Below, in pieces: positions 21,913-30,600 of a stretch of 34,462 nucleotides of DNA. This DNA is from an uncultured Clostridia bacterium (lineage in GTDB: Bacteria > Bacillota > Clostridia > Christensenellales > Borkfalkiaceae). Positions within the stretch are counted from its first letter, which is position 1. Every line of letters begins with the position of its first letter. The DNA lies in NCBI GenBank assembly GCA_947631005.1, contig CANRJR010000023.1, positions 1 to 34,462 on the forward strand. Reading direction: 5' to 3'. A program made the translations under genes and the position numbers. The notes under the pieces were generated by a model that was not told the DNA's origin, made no database searches, and was given only the letters and a program-made list of their open reading frames with translations.

Positions 21913-24300
21913 TCAGCGCAGTTCCGCGCCGAGCTCGGCTTTGAGCGAAAGGACGATCTTTTGGAAGAGGACGTCCGCCGCCTCGGGGGTCAGCCCCTTG
22001 TCTCCCGCGGCGAACGTGAGGCGGAACGCCATGCTCTTTTTGCCCTTGCCGATGCGGAAATCGCGGTACACGTCGAAAAGGTCCGCACGCTTTACCGCCT
22101 TGCAGGCGCGCAGAATGCACGCGCGCACCTCGTCGCACGTCCTCTCCTCCGCCACGACGACGGCGAGGTCGCGCTTGACGGCGGGGAACTTGGGAATGGG
22201 CAGATAGGTGACGTCCTTTCGGAACTTGCGCTTTAACGCGCCGTAGTCGAGTTCGCACAGGAAGGTCTTTTTTTCGAGGGTGAGCCCCGCGGCGATGCTC
22301 GGGTGCAGTTCGCCGAGAAAGCCGACTTCCTTCCCGTTCAAAAGGACGGTCGCCGTCGCCCCCGGGTGCAGAAACGGCTTCTCGCCCGCGCGGAATGCGA
22401 GGTCGAGGGAGAACGCCTCGGCGATCGCCTCGACCGCCCCTTTGAGGTCGAAGAAGTCGCCCTCCCCCCAAAGCGCGATGCAGACGTGCTTGTTTTCGGC
22501 GGGAAGTTCGACGGGCGGGAGGGTTTCCGCGCGGTAGACGTTGGCGAGCTCGAACAGCCGCCCGCTCTCGTTGCCCCGCCGCACGTTGCGGACGACGTTG
22601 GCGATCATGGTGGGAACGAGGATGGTCCGCATGATGGAGAGATCCTCGCCGATGGGGTTGCGCAGGGTGACGGCGCGCCGCTCCTCCGCGTCGGGAGGAA
22701 GCCGCAACAGATCGAGGTCTTTGGGCGAATAGAACGAATAACCGAGTGCCTCAAAATACCCTTCGTTTAATAGCGTTTGCTTGAATTTGTTCTCTTGCTC
22801 CTGCTCGGGCGTCAAGCCGCCGTGCGTCACATGCGCCGTTTTGAGGAAGGTGGGAACGATGTGCTCGTAGCCGTAAGAGCGGATGACCTCTTCGGCGATA
22901 TCCGCCTTGCCGTCGATGTCCTCGCGGAACGGGGGCGCGGTGACGGTCATCGTCTCTTCCCCCTCCACGCCGAAGCCGAGCCGCGTGAGGATCGCCCTTA
23001 TCTCCTCCTCGGGAACGCGAATGCCGAGAATGGCGTCGACGTCGGCGCAGGTGAGCCTCACCGTGCGGGGGGCGGGTACGCGGGCGTACACGTCGGCGCG
23101 GTAGGCGGTGGGCGTGCCGCAGCCGAGCTCCCAAACGAGGTGAAGTGCGCGCCGCATGGCGACCTCGGGCGTGAAGAAATCGACCCCCTTTTCGAAGCGG
23201 GAGGAGGAATCGCTGCGCTGTCCGAGCGCGCGGGAGGTCTTGCGCACGTTGTCGCGCGCGAAGCTCGCCGCCTCGAAGAACACTTCGCGGGTATCCGCGC
23301 CGATCTCGCTGTTCAGCCCGCCCATGATCCCCGCGAGCGCGACAGGTCCTTCGCCGTCGCAGATGAGGAGATTTTCGGGGGTGAGCGTAAATTCTTTCTT
23401 GTCGAGGGTGACGATCTTCTCCCCCGTACGGGCGCGCCGCACGACGATCTCGTCCCCGCGCAAGGTCGCGCGGTCGAAGGCGTGCATGGGCTGCCCCATC
23501 TCGCATAAGACATAGTTGGTGATGTCGACGACGTTGGAGATGGAGCGGATGTCCATGAGCGCGAGCCTGTGGCGCATCCACGCGGGCGACGGCGCGATCG
23601 AAACGTCTTTGACGTACTGCCCGATGTAGCGGGGGCAGAGCGCGGCGTCCTCCACGCGCACGCCGATCTTTTCCGCGGTCTCCGCTTCGGGATAGTCGAG
23701 CGCGCACATCTTGAAAGGTTTTTTGAGGATCGCGGCGACCTCGCGCGCGATGCCTACGACGCTCTGGCAATCGGGACGGTTGGCTGTGACCGCGATGTCG
23801 AAGATCACGTCGTCGAGCCCGACGACCGTTTTCACGTCCGCGCCAACCGCGGAAGCGGGGGGCAGGATGAGAATGCCGTTGACGGACGCGCCGGGGAAGA
23901 AGTCGTCGTCGATGCCGAGCTCTTCGCCCGAGCAGAACATGCCCTCGGAGAGCACGCCGCGCAGTTTGCCCGTCTTGATCTTGCGCGCGCCCTCTTGGGA
24001 GAGCACCGTTGCGCCGTCGAGGGCGACGGGGACGAGCGCGCCCGCGAACACGTTGGTCGCCGCCGTGCAGATCTGCTTTACGCCGTACCCGCCGCAGTCC
24101 GTTTTACATACGGTGAGGCGGTCGGCGTCGGGGTGTTTTTCCACCGAGAGGATGTTGCCGACGACGATCTTTTCGACGTCTTTGCCGAGGCGGACGGTCT
24201 CCTCCACCTCGAAGCCGCGGGCGAAGAGCAGCCGTTCGAGCTCCTCCGCGCTCACGTCGATATCCACAAATTCTTTGAGCCAGGAAAGCGGAATTTTCAT
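21913..24300 (-). CDS. pheT: Phenylalanyl-tRNA synthetase beta subunit
   Basis: A 795-residue subunit of the alpha2-beta2 enzyme that charges tRNA-Phe. In order: N-terminal region with a tRNA-binding OB fold (about 40-150, VGNILSVEKHPDADRLTVCK), B3/B4 editing region (about 205-385), B5 domain (about 400-480, with PPFREDIDGKADIAEEVIRS), catalytic-like core, and the C-terminal FDX-ACB anticodon-binding domain (about 700-795, FPAVKRDLAVVVAEERTCDE). Length is normal. The start has GAGGTGACCC upstream and lies eight bases after pheS. Controlled through the T-box leader. Confidence 0.97.
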   Translation of the reverse strand: MKIPLSWLKEFVDIDVSAEELERLLFARGFEVEETVRLGKDVEKIVVGNILSVEKHPDADRLTVCKTDCGGYGVKQICTAATNVFAGALVPVALDGATVLSQEGARKIKTGKLRGVLSEGMFCSGEELGIDDDFFPGASVNGILILPPASAVGADVKTVVGLDDVIFDIAVTANRPDCQSVVGIAREVAAILKKPFKMCALDYPEAETAEKIGVRVEDAALCPRYIGQYVKDVSIAPSPAWMRHRLALMDIRSISNVVDITNYVLCEMGQPMHAFDRATLRGDEIVVRRARTGEKIVTLDKKEFTLTPENLLICDGEGPVALAGIMGGLNSEIGADTREVFFEAASFARDNVRKTSRALGQRSDSSSRFEKGVDFFTPEVAMRRALHLVWELGCGTPTAYRADVYARVPAPRTVRLTCADVDAILGIRVPEEEIRAILTRLGFGVEGEETMTVTAPPFREDIDGKADIAEEVIRSYGYEHIVPTFLKTAHVTHGGLTPEQEQENKFKQTLLNEGYFEALGYSFYSPKDLDLLRLPPDAEERRAVTLRNPIGEDLSIMRTILVPTMIANVVRNVRRGNESGRLFELANVYRAETLPPVELPAENKHVCIALWGEGDFFDLKGAVEAIAEAFSLDLAFRAGEKPFLHPGATATVLLNGKEVGFLGELHPSIAAGLTLEKKTFLCELDYGALKRKFRKDVTYLPIPKFPAVKRDLAVVVAEERTCDEVRACILRACKAVKRADLFDVYRDFRIGKGKKSMAFRLTFAAGDKGLTPEAADVLFQKIVLSLKAELGAELR

Positions 24301-24308
24301 GGGTCACC

Positions 24309-25325
24309 TCAATCTTTGAATTGTTCGAGAAAGCGCACGTCGTTTTCGGTAAACAGACGGATGTGCCCGATCCCGTATTTGAGCATGGCGATGCGTTCGA
24401 TCCCCATGCCGAAGGCGAATCCCGCATATTCTTCGGGATCGACGCCGCAGTTTTCGAGGACGCGGCGGTTGACCATGCCCGCGCCGAGCACCTCGATCCA
24501 GCCCGTTCCCTTGCAGAGCGGACAGCCCTTGCCGCCGCACGCAGCACAGCTCACGTCTACCTCGACGGACGGCTCGGTGAACGGGAAATAGGAGGGACGC
24601 AGACGGGTCTTGCTCGTCGAAGAGAACATCGTGCGGGCGAACTCGTCGAGCATGCCTTGCAGATCGCAGAGGGTGATGCCCTTGTCCACGACCAGCCCCT
24701 CCATCTGATGGAACATGGGCGAATGGGTCGCGTCGTCGTCCGAACGGAATACCCGCCCCGGCGAGAGCATCTTGATGGGCGGCTTTTTCTTCTCCATGAG
24801 ACGGATCTGCCCCGCGCTCGTCTGCGTGCGGAGCAAAATCCCGTCCGAAATATAGAACGTGTCCTGCATGTCGCGGGCGGGATGGTCGGCGGGCGTGTTG
24901 AGCGCGGTGAAATTGTAGTACTCCGTCTCGATCTCGGGACCCTCGAACACCTCGAATCCCATGCCCGCGAAGATGTCGATGAGCTCGTTTTTGACGCGGG
25001 TGACGGGATGCAACGCCCCCTTTTGCGCGCGCCTTCCGGGCATCGTCACGTCGATGCGTTCCTCGGCGAGACGGCGGGCGAGCTCGCGCTCCTTTGCCCG
25101 CTCCTCGTGCGCGGAAAAGAGGGTTTCGAGCTTCTCGCGCAGGGCGTTCACCGTCTTGCCGAAGGCGGGACGTTTGTCCGCCGAGATCTCGCGCATGCTC
25201 TTCAACAGCGCGGTCACCTTGCCCGTCCTGCCGAGGTAGCGCATTTTTACCTCGTACAGCTCGCGGGAATTTTGCGCTTGCTCCGCCTCCCGCGCGGCTT
25301 CCTGCATGACTTCATCTACTTCCAT
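24309..25325 (-). CDS. pheS: Phenylalanyl-tRNA synthetase alpha subunit
   Basis: A 338-residue catalytic subunit. An N-terminal coiled-coil (about 1-90) contacts tRNA. The class II core has motif 2 around [12 protein letters not shown] (148-159) and [20 protein letters not shown] (191-210), and motif 3 [10 protein letters not shown] (306-315). Two CxxC pairs ([12 protein letters not shown], 260-271) are common in bacterial PheS. The start is set by AAGGAG upstream. First structural gene after the T-box terminator. Confidence 0.97.
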   Translation of the reverse strand: MEVDEVMQEAAREAEQAQNSRELYEVKMRYLGRTGKVTALLKSMREISADKRPAFGKTVNALREKLETLFSAHEERAKERELARRLAEERIDVTMPGRRAQKGALHPVTRVKNELIDIFAGMGFEVFEGPEIETEYYNFTALNTPADHPARDMQDTFYISDGILLRTQTSAGQIRLMEKKKPPIKMLSPGRVFRSDDDATHSPMFHQMEGLVVDKGITLCDLQGMLDEFARTMFSSTSKTRLRPSYFPFTEPSVEVDVSCAACGGKGCPLCKGTGWIEVLGAGMVNRRVLENCGVDPEEYAGFAFGMGIERIAMLKYGIGHIRLFTENDVRFLEQFKD

Positions 25326-25341
25326 ATGCGTCTCCTTTCGA

Positions 25342-25372
25342 TAAAAAACAGCCCCGTCCTCACGGACAGGGC
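25342..25372 (-). terminator. T-box terminator
   Basis: GCCCTGTCC and GGACGGGGC around GTGA followed by TGTTTTTT on the minus strand, directly after the T-box sequence and before the pheS ribosome site. Confidence 0.9.
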
Positions 25373-25568
25373 GACGTATCGCTGTACCACCTGCGTTCGC
25401 GCAACAAGTTGCGCCTCTGATCCCTTAACGCGGGAAACGTCTCCGCTTGAAGTTCGGTTCGGCGGAGCGGCTCGCGGGGGAATACCGCACGCCGTTCCCG
25501 GGGACTTCCCAGCTGCCGCCCCCTCTCTGCGGAGAACTTCCGCGCGCGTCTCTTCCGCTTCATCGCTT
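25342..25568 (-). ncRNA. T-box leader of pheST
   Basis: The minus-strand leader has the T-box arrangement: stem I with GATGAAGCGGAAGAGA and CAGAGAGG, the GGCAGCTGGGAAG region, TTTCCCGCGTTAAGGGA, and the T-box core GCAGGTGGTACAGCG (25394-25380), then the terminator. The likely specifier codon is TTC at 25482-25480 (context GGTATTCCCC), matching phenylalanine; a second TTC at about 25451-25449 (GAACTTCAAG) lies in what looks like stem III. Uncharged tRNA-Phe would stabilise the antiterminator and switch pheST on. Confidence 0.9.
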
Positions 25569-25574
25569 TGCTCT

Positions 25575-25603
25575 ATCATACCACGCGCGTCCCCGTTTGT
25601 CAA
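25575..25603 (-). promoter_or_regulatory. Promoter of the T-box pheST transcript
   Basis: On the minus strand TTGACA (25603-25598), 17-bp spacer, TATGAT (25580-25575), about ten bases before the T-box RNA start. Confidence 0.9.
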
Positions 25604-25674
25604 ACGGTTTTTATGTCTGTCGAACGGTTTTTATGCGTTTTGCAAGTCTTTCCCCGTTTGCGGAACGGTTTATG
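25598..25674. repeat. Three imperfect direct repeats upstream of the pheST promoter
   Basis: TGTCAAACGGTTTTTATG (25598-25615), TGTCGAACGGTTTTTATG (25618-25635) and the decayed TGCGGAACGGTTTATG (25659-25674). The first copy includes the -35 box of the pheST promoter. No gene lies in 25604-26404; the rest is intergenic repeats. Confidence 0.65.
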
Positions 25675-25832
25675 TGCGGTTTGGGCAAATAAGGACATTA
25701 AGAATGCTTTTTGGTTTCTTATTTGTTGTGCACGGCTTTTTCTATGTCATTTCGCCCCGCCCGCGGCTTCTATTTGTGGACCAAGCGCGGCACGAGCCCG
25801 TAGGGCGAAGTTGTAAGTCGCCACTTCTATAA

Positions 25833-25958
25833 TGTCATTTCGAGTGGAGCGGGCAACGCCCGCGGAATCGAGAAATCTCCCGCATTGTATCATAAGCATA
25901 TTCAACGACCAAGGGGATTTCTCGGCGCGCTCACTGCGTTCGCTTGCTCGAAATGACA
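25833..25958. repeat. TGTCATTTCGAG inverted-repeat element, full length
   Basis: A 126-bp unit with terminal inverted repeats TGTCATTTCGAG and CTCGAAATGACA, internal arms GAGAAATCTCCC and GGGGATTTCTC, a GC hairpin near the left end (GCGGGCAACGCCCGC), and a loop-side block CAACGACCAAGGGG. Homologous to 34324-34453. No coding capacity. Confidence 0.85.
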
Positions 25959-26028
25959 GAAAGAAGAATGTTGAAATGACAAAACGGGTGGGGCGAAATA
26001 ACATCGGAGCATAAACAATAGGAATAAG

Positions 26029-26200
26029 GGAGATGTTTCGACACGAGCCCCTGCACCTACTCGGTGCAGGGGCTCGGCTCAACATGACATATTATAACGC
26101 CCTTATGCTTCCAAATAATGGCGCGAGGAACTCATAAAATGCGGGAGATTTCTCCACTTCGCTCGTTTCACTCGCTACGGTCGAAATGACATATTGGAAA
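26029..26200. repeat. Degenerate inverted-repeat fragments
   Basis: Partial relatives of the same element: GAGATGTTTCGACACG...CTCAACATGACA (about 26030-26090), enclosing a perfect 14-bp hairpin CGAGCCCCTGCACC/GGTGCAGGGGCTCG (26044-26076), and GGAGATTTCTCC...GGTCGAAATGACA (about 26144-26192). Confidence 0.65.
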
Positions 26201-26224
26201 CGCCCTTATGCTTCCAAAATAATG

Positions 26225-26402
26225 GCGCGAGGAAAACCACGCTTTTCCGCTGCGCGACACAATTTGCGCGAAACCTCGCGCTTATTGTCTTACATACCAT
26301 CTTTGAGGACGGGCTCTAATTTAAGTGAAAGTCGGTTTCTCTCACGAAATTTTCTTTTCGCGCCACGCGCAACGCGCACGGCACAGAAAAGAAAATTTGT
26401 GA
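26225..26402 (+). repeat. Composite intergenic repeat, copy 3
   Basis: Block B (26225-26293), linker and A hairpin (26342-26402) in the same order as at 63-250. The hairpin ends two bases before the stop of the MreB-like gene, so it may act as that gene's 3' end structure. Confidence 0.8.
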
Positions 26403-26404
26403 AC

Positions 26405-27394
26405 TTACTCCATACTTATCTTCTTCATCAGCGTACTGCTGCCGATGACCCTGCCGCCGCCCAGAACGACCGCCGTCTGCGGGTCGCTTGCGAGGTGCGC
26501 CTCCATCTGCAATTTTTCGGAGAAATAGTCGGTAAGACCCGCAAGCGCGGACACCCCGCCCGCGAGGTAGACGCCGTTTTTGCACATCGCCGCCGAAACT
26601 TCCGCGGGAAGTTTTTTCAGGACGATCTCGGCGTATTCGATGATCTTGTCCGCATAGATGCGGATGGGGAAGAGGATATCCGCCGAGCAGACCGATTCCG
26701 AGCGCGGCTTGCCCGTTGTGACGTCCCGTCCGTTGACGATGGCACTCTGGTTGTCGCCGGGGATGAGGCTTCCCACCGTATTTTTGAGTTTTTCGCTCGT
26801 GAGCGCGCCGACTTTGAGGTTGAACACGTCGGCGACGTGGTCGATGATATGGATGTCCATGTTGTTCCCGCCGACGTTCATGGAGAGCCCCGCGATGATG
26901 CCGTCGAGCGAGAACGCCGCGATGCTCGTCTTGCCCGCCCCGACGTCGATGGCGAACACGGGGTTGGATTCGGATAGGGGCACGTCCTGCCCGAGCGCGG
27001 CGAGATAGGGCGTTTCGACGAAGTTGACGCGGGAGATTCCCGCCGCCTTGGCGACGCGGTAATACTTCTCGCGGGAGGGAAGGCGGCAACCGCAGGGGAT
27101 GCAGAAGAGAGCCTCCACGCCGAACAGCTTGCGCGAAGCGACCTTTCCGATGAAATATTCGAGCAACGCGCCCGCGTACCGTTCGTTGACGATCTCCCCC
27201 TCGTAGACGGGGAACACGACGTCGGTCGCCTCGGCGGTCTTGCCGAGCAGGCGTTTCGCCTCGTTGCCGAACGCGCGAATCTCGCCCGTCTCCTTGGTGA
27301 CGGTGACCGCGGTCGCCTCGGCGAGCACGATCCCGCTGCCGATCCTGTAAATTTTGGTGACCGAAGTCCCGAAATCAATGGCGAGTTTCAACAT
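26405..27394 (-). CDS. MreB-like bacterial actin
   Basis: A 329-residue protein of the actin/Hsp70 ATPase fold. Phosphate-1 motif LAIDFGTSVTKIY (about 4-16), phosphate-2 motif AIDVGAGKTSIAAFSLDG and the following MNVGGNNMDIHIIDHV, and an adenosine motif YLAGGVSALAGL near the end match MreB/Mbl in order. The phosphate-2 loop is altered (GAGKTS where MreB has GGGTT), so it may be a divergent paralogue. The start at 27394 has GGAGGAAGCAA upstream; 27418 has none. It overlaps maf by seven bases, and maf-mreB linkage is classical. No mreC or mreD is present. Confidence 0.85.
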   Translation of the reverse strand: MLKLAIDFGTSVTKIYRIGSGIVLAEATAVTVTKETGEIRAFGNEAKRLLGKTAEATDVVFPVYEGEIVNERYAGALLEYFIGKVASRKLFGVEALFCIPCGCRLPSREKYYRVAKAAGISRVNFVETPYLAALGQDVPLSESNPVFAIDVGAGKTSIAAFSLDGIIAGLSMNVGGNNMDIHIIDHVADVFNLKVGALTSEKLKNTVGSLIPGDNQSAIVNGRDVTTGKPRSESVCSADILFPIRIYADKIIEYAEIVLKKLPAEVSAAMCKNGVYLAGGVSALAGLTDYFSEKLQMEAHLASDPQTAVVLGGGRVIGSSTLMKKISME

Positions 27395-27945
27395 TTGCTT
27401 CCTCCGCACGCCTTCCACATGGCGCGCACTTCTTCGACGGGCAGTCCCACTACGTTGGTGTAGCTTCCCTCATATTGTTTGACAAGCGGGTATCCGTCCT
27501 GTATCCCGTACGCTCCCGCCTTGCCGAACGGCAGTCCGCTTTGCACATAGCGGGCGATGAGCTCTTCGTCCAAGGGATAAAATTCCACCCGCGTGCAGAC
27601 GGCGGTGAGCCGCTCGAACCCCCGTCCGACGAGACAGACGCCCGTATATACCTCGTGCGTCCGCCCCGAGAGGGCGCGGAGCATGGCGGCGGCGTGTTCT
27701 GCGGAGGCGGGTTTTCCGAAGATCTCCCCATCGAGGGAGACGACGGTGTCCGCGCCGAGCACATATGCCGCGGGATAGCGGGAAAACACTTCGCGCGCCT
27801 TGCCCGCCGCAAAGGCGAGCACGGTGTCGCGCGCGGAAAGCCCCTCTCCCTCCTCGCGGAAAAAAGAGGGGATAACGGTAAAGTTTTGTTCCACTTGGGC
27901 GAGAAGTTCCCGCCGCCGCGGCGAATTGCTCGCAAGGATCAGCAT
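27388..27945 (-). CDS. maf: Maf-family nucleotide pyrophosphatase
   Basis: A 185-residue cytoplasmic house-cleaning enzyme that hydrolyses noncanonical nucleoside triphosphates such as dTTP/UTP analogues. The N-terminal signature LILASNSPRRRELL, the catalytic GADTVVSLDGEIFGKP and the later YGIQDG (about 144-149) are all present. The start at 27945 overlaps the preceding gene's stop as TGATG, so it is translated by coupling. Length is normal. Confidence 0.95.
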   Translation of the reverse strand: MLILASNSPRRRELLAQVEQNFTVIPSFFREEGEGLSARDTVLAFAAGKAREVFSRYPAAYVLGADTVVSLDGEIFGKPASAEHAAAMLRALSGRTHEVYTGVCLVGRGFERLTAVCTRVEFYPLDEELIARYVQSGLPFGKAGAYGIQDGYPLVKQYEGSYTNVVGLPVEEVRAMWKACGGSKC

Positions 27946-29459
27946 CAGAGGATTTCCAGATTCTTCTTGAAAGCGCGCTTGAACTCCCCGTTCGCCGTCA
28001 TTGCCTGACGGATCTCGAGCGAGGCGTCGCCCGCAAGCTCGGTCTTCATGATGACGGAATCCCCCAAGACGTCGCAGTTGACCCCCTTTACCATGCCGAG
28101 CCCGCTCCTGTCGAGGCTCGCGGCGATGCGCAAAAGGACGCCGAGCTTGCGCACGATGTCGAGATCTTCGTCGTTGACGATATCCTTGTACCGCGCCCAA
28201 TCGGCGGGCGCGAGGTCCTCCTTGCGGTGACACCCCGCAACGAAGGCGGCAAGCACGATCTCGCGGTGGGTCGCGCCGTAGATACAGCTGTTGAGGATCA
28301 TGTAGCGGCTGTGCTTTTGATGATTGTAGTAGCGCACGCGCAACCCGCAATCGTACAGGCAAGCCGCGATCTTCAACACTTTGAGATAGATGCGGGGGAA
28401 CTTGTGCAACACCCGCAGCTGTTTGAAGAGCTGGATGGCGAGGTGCACGACGTGCGCGACCCGCGCCTCGTTGCACCCGTAATATTTGACGAGGGTATTG
28501 AGCGAATAGCCGAGCACGTCGGAAAGCGGACGTTCGACGGTGAGCGGCAACGCCTGGTTGATCATGATCCCCTCGCGCAGACCGCATCCGCTGATGGCGA
28601 AGTTCTCGATGTGCAGATGGTCGGTAAACGCCTTGATGATGGCGAGCGCGGCGGGCATGATGTCGGCGCGGGCGGGCGAGAGCCCGCGGATGCGCTTGCG
28701 CTTTTCCACGTCGAGCACGCGCACCATCTCGTACACGGCGTTGAAATCTTCCACCGAGAATTGGTAGTTGTGCACGACGTCGAGCGGATATTTGCGGATG
28801 ATGCGGTTGATCTTGTAGAGGTTGCGGAACGACCCGCCCACGCCGATCATCTGCGTGTCGGGCTCGACCTCGGACAGCCATTCGATCTTTTTGAACTGTT
28901 CGGTGAAGAACTCCTCGATGCGCGCCGTTTGCGCCTCGGGAGAGAGCCCGTCGTCGGCGAACAGGTCGGTCAGCGTGACCGCGCCGAAGGCGAGCGTGGC
29001 GTGGTTGAGCACGCAACGGCGGTTGTAATAGACGATCTTGGTGCTCCCGCCCCCGATCTCGAGGATGATCCCCTTGGGGACGTCCATCGAATTGATGACG
29101 CCGCGATAGACGAGCGCAGCCTCCTCGTCCTCCGAGAGCACGTCGACGCGGATGCCGCAGGTCGCCTGGATCTCGTCGAGGAAAGAACGCTGGTTTTTGG
29201 CGCGGCGGACCGCCGCCGTGGCGACGGCGATGATGCGGGTGACGCCCGAAGCGTCGCACAGACGCCGGAACATTTTGAGCGTGCGGATGGTCTCCGCAAC
29301 GCGTTGCGGCTTCAAGAAGCCGTCTCTGTCCATATCCTGCCCGAGGCGGACGCTCTCTTTGAGTTCGTCCTCCACGATAAAATATCCCTCGTCAAACAGA
29401 CGAACGATGACGAGCCGAGCCGAATTGGATCCCAAATCAATGATCCCTATTTTTTCCAT
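27945..29459 (-). CDS. Ppx/GppA-type exopolyphosphatase with HD-like C-terminus
   Basis: A 504-residue protein. The N-terminal Ppx/GppA actin-like fold (about 1-300) has GIIDLGSNSARLVI at its start and EIGGGSTKIVY and IGVGGSFRNLY further on. The C-terminal domain (about 310-504) looks like an HD phosphohydrolase (HVVHLAIQLFKQL, YNHQKHSRYMI). It would hydrolyse polyphosphate or pppGpp. The start has no close ribosome site (AAGGACGGG is about 14 bases away), yet the canonical N-terminus begins here. First gene of the ppx-maf-mreB operon. Confidence 0.9.
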   Translation of the reverse strand: MEKIGIIDLGSNSARLVIVRLFDEGYFIVEDELKESVRLGQDMDRDGFLKPQRVAETIRTLKMFRRLCDASGVTRIIAVATAAVRRAKNQRSFLDEIQATCGIRVDVLSEDEEAALVYRGVINSMDVPKGIILEIGGGSTKIVYYNRRCVLNHATLAFGAVTLTDLFADDGLSPEAQTARIEEFFTEQFKKIEWLSEVEPDTQMIGVGGSFRNLYKINRIIRKYPLDVVHNYQFSVEDFNAVYEMVRVLDVEKRKRIRGLSPARADIMPAALAIIKAFTDHLHIENFAISGCGLREGIMINQALPLTVERPLSDVLGYSLNTLVKYYGCNEARVAHVVHLAIQLFKQLRVLHKFPRIYLKVLKIAACLYDCGLRVRYYNHQKHSRYMILNSCIYGATHREIVLAAFVAGCHRKEDLAPADWARYKDIVNDEDLDIVRKLGVLLRIAASLDRSGLGMVKGVNCDVLGDSVIMKTELAGDASLEIRQAMTANGEFKRAFKKNLEIL

Positions 29460-29613
29460 GAAAGATAGTCCCGTCCTTGTGTAGATTGCGGAGATCCTCC
29501 GCGCGGGATACGCATCGGAAACGCACCATTTCCGCGTCTGCGGCGCGGGCTCTTGTGCGCGCCGCCATTCTCGGAATAACCGATATTTCCCTATTTTAGA
29601 GCTTTGCGCAACT

Positions 29614-29642
29614 ATTTTACCATAGGTTTTTGCGTTTGTCTA
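29614..29642 (-). promoter_or_regulatory. Promoter of the ppx-maf-mreB operon
   Basis: On the minus strand TAGACA (29642-29637), 17-bp spacer, TAAAAT (29619-29614) preceded by TATGG. It overlaps the last codons of the TauE/SafE gene and leaves a leader of about 148 nt. Confidence 0.75.
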
Positions 29643-30042
29643 TACCCTTTGAAAAAATTCTCGCCGACTTTTGCCGATTTTTTTCAAAATACGCCGCGCG
29701 GAATTGCACGGCGGACAGCGCGACGAGGAACGCGCCGAACATCTTGCGGAGGGCGCGCGAGGGCAGAACCGCCGCCAAAAGCGACGAGAGAAGCGAACTC
29801 AAAAGCGCGGGAAGGATGACCGCGAAGATCCCCTCCCGCTTGACGAGCCCCCGCCTTGCGTGCACCGTGAGCGCGACGGCGGACATCGGCACGAACGAGA
29901 GCAGATTGATCCCCTGCGCCGCCGCCTGTTCGACGCCGCACACCACGGTGAGCAGGGGGATGAGTGCCGTCCCGCCGCCCATGCCCATGCCGCCGAGCAC
30001 CCCTCCCGCCGCGCCCGCGAGGAAAAACAGCAAAAACGCCAT
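29617..30042 (-). CDS. TauE/SafE-family transporter, second half protein
   Basis: A 141-residue membrane protein with three or four helices. It begins with the family hallmark FFLAGAAGGVLGGMGMGGGT followed by ALIPLLTVV. A normal TSUP protein is about 250 residues with two such repeats; here the second repeat is its own gene, overlapping the stop of the first by one base (TAATG). It presumably pairs with the upstream half to form one exporter of sulfite, sulfoacetate or a similar anion; the substrate is unknown. Confidence 0.88.
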   Translation of the reverse strand: MAFLLFFLAGAAGGVLGGMGMGGGTALIPLLTVVCGVEQAAAQGINLLSFVPMSAVALTVHARRGLVKREGIFAVILPALLSSLLSSLLAAVLPSRALRKMFGAFLVALSAVQFRAAYFEKNRQKSARIFSKGIDKRKNLW

Positions 30043-30386
30043 TAAAACAACATTCTCACGCCCGCCGCGAGCATGAGGACGGCGAAGAGCAGGGTGATGA
30101 GGGAGGAGCGGACGCGGGAGAGAAGCTCCGCCCCCGCGAACCCGCCCGCCGTAACGCCGAGGGCGACGGGCAAAAATATCGCAAACGGCACGCGGGAGAA
30201 GAGCAGATACACTGCCGCGCTGCACGCCGAGACGGGGAGGATGACGGCGATCGCGGTCGCATGCGCCTCCCGCGCGCTCCTGCCGCCCGCTTTGAGCACG
30301 GGGACGGCGACCATTCCCCCGCCCCCTCCGAACAAGCCGTTGGCGACGCCGACGGCGACGCCTCCGAATACGTCGATCTTTCGCAT
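30042..30386 (-). CDS. TauE/SafE-family transporter, first half protein
   Basis: A 114-residue membrane protein with three or four helices. The motif VAVGVANGLFGGGGGMVAVP at the N-terminus is equivalent to that of the next gene. The start at 30386 has AAGGAGGAACTT upstream; the longer frame reaching 30467 is rejected. Together with the gene at 29617 it equals one classical TSUP protein. Short paired TSUP genes are known in Clostridia, so this is probably a natural split rather than a broken gene: both halves have complete ends, and the second has its own ATG. Confidence 0.88.
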   Translation of the reverse strand: MRKIDVFGGVAVGVANGLFGGGGGMVAVPVLKAGGRSAREAHATAIAVILPVSACSAAVYLLFSRVPFAIFLPVALGVTAGGFAGAELLSRVRSSLITLLFAVLMLAAGVRMLF

Positions 30387-30507
30387 AAGTTCCTCCTTGC
30401 TTCGCGCCGCGCGGCGTTTTGCGCGGCGGACATACCATCCTTTCCGAAAAAGTTTGTGCCGTTTCAAAAAAAGTTTGCTTATTTTTGCGGAATCCGTGCG
30501 AAACCGC

Positions 30508-30536
30508 TTGCATGTAAATTGATTTTGTATTAAAAT
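30508..30536 (+). promoter_or_regulatory. Promoter of the large surface lipoprotein
   Basis: TTGCAT (30508-30513), 17-bp spacer, TAAAAT (30531-30536), about 65 bases before the start codon at 30601. Confidence 0.72.
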
Positions 30537-30600
30537 GGATAAAGCATTGCTTGATAAAAACTACGGGACGGCGTGGAACCGTTCCGCGAAAAGGTGTGAT

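Noticed and set aside
25598-25674. Possible CRISPR-like spaced repeats
   Set aside because: Only three imperfect short units with unequal spacing (20 and 41 bp); no leader or cas genes.
25833-26402. Insertion sequence in the repeat-rich gap
   Set aside because: Terminal inverted repeats are present but no transposase frame exists; it is better described as non-autonomous repeat elements.
27388-29259. Single 623-codon frame ending in Maf
   Set aside because: The N-terminal two thirds are an out-of-frame reading of the ppx/gppA-like gene; Maf begins at 27945 by conservation.
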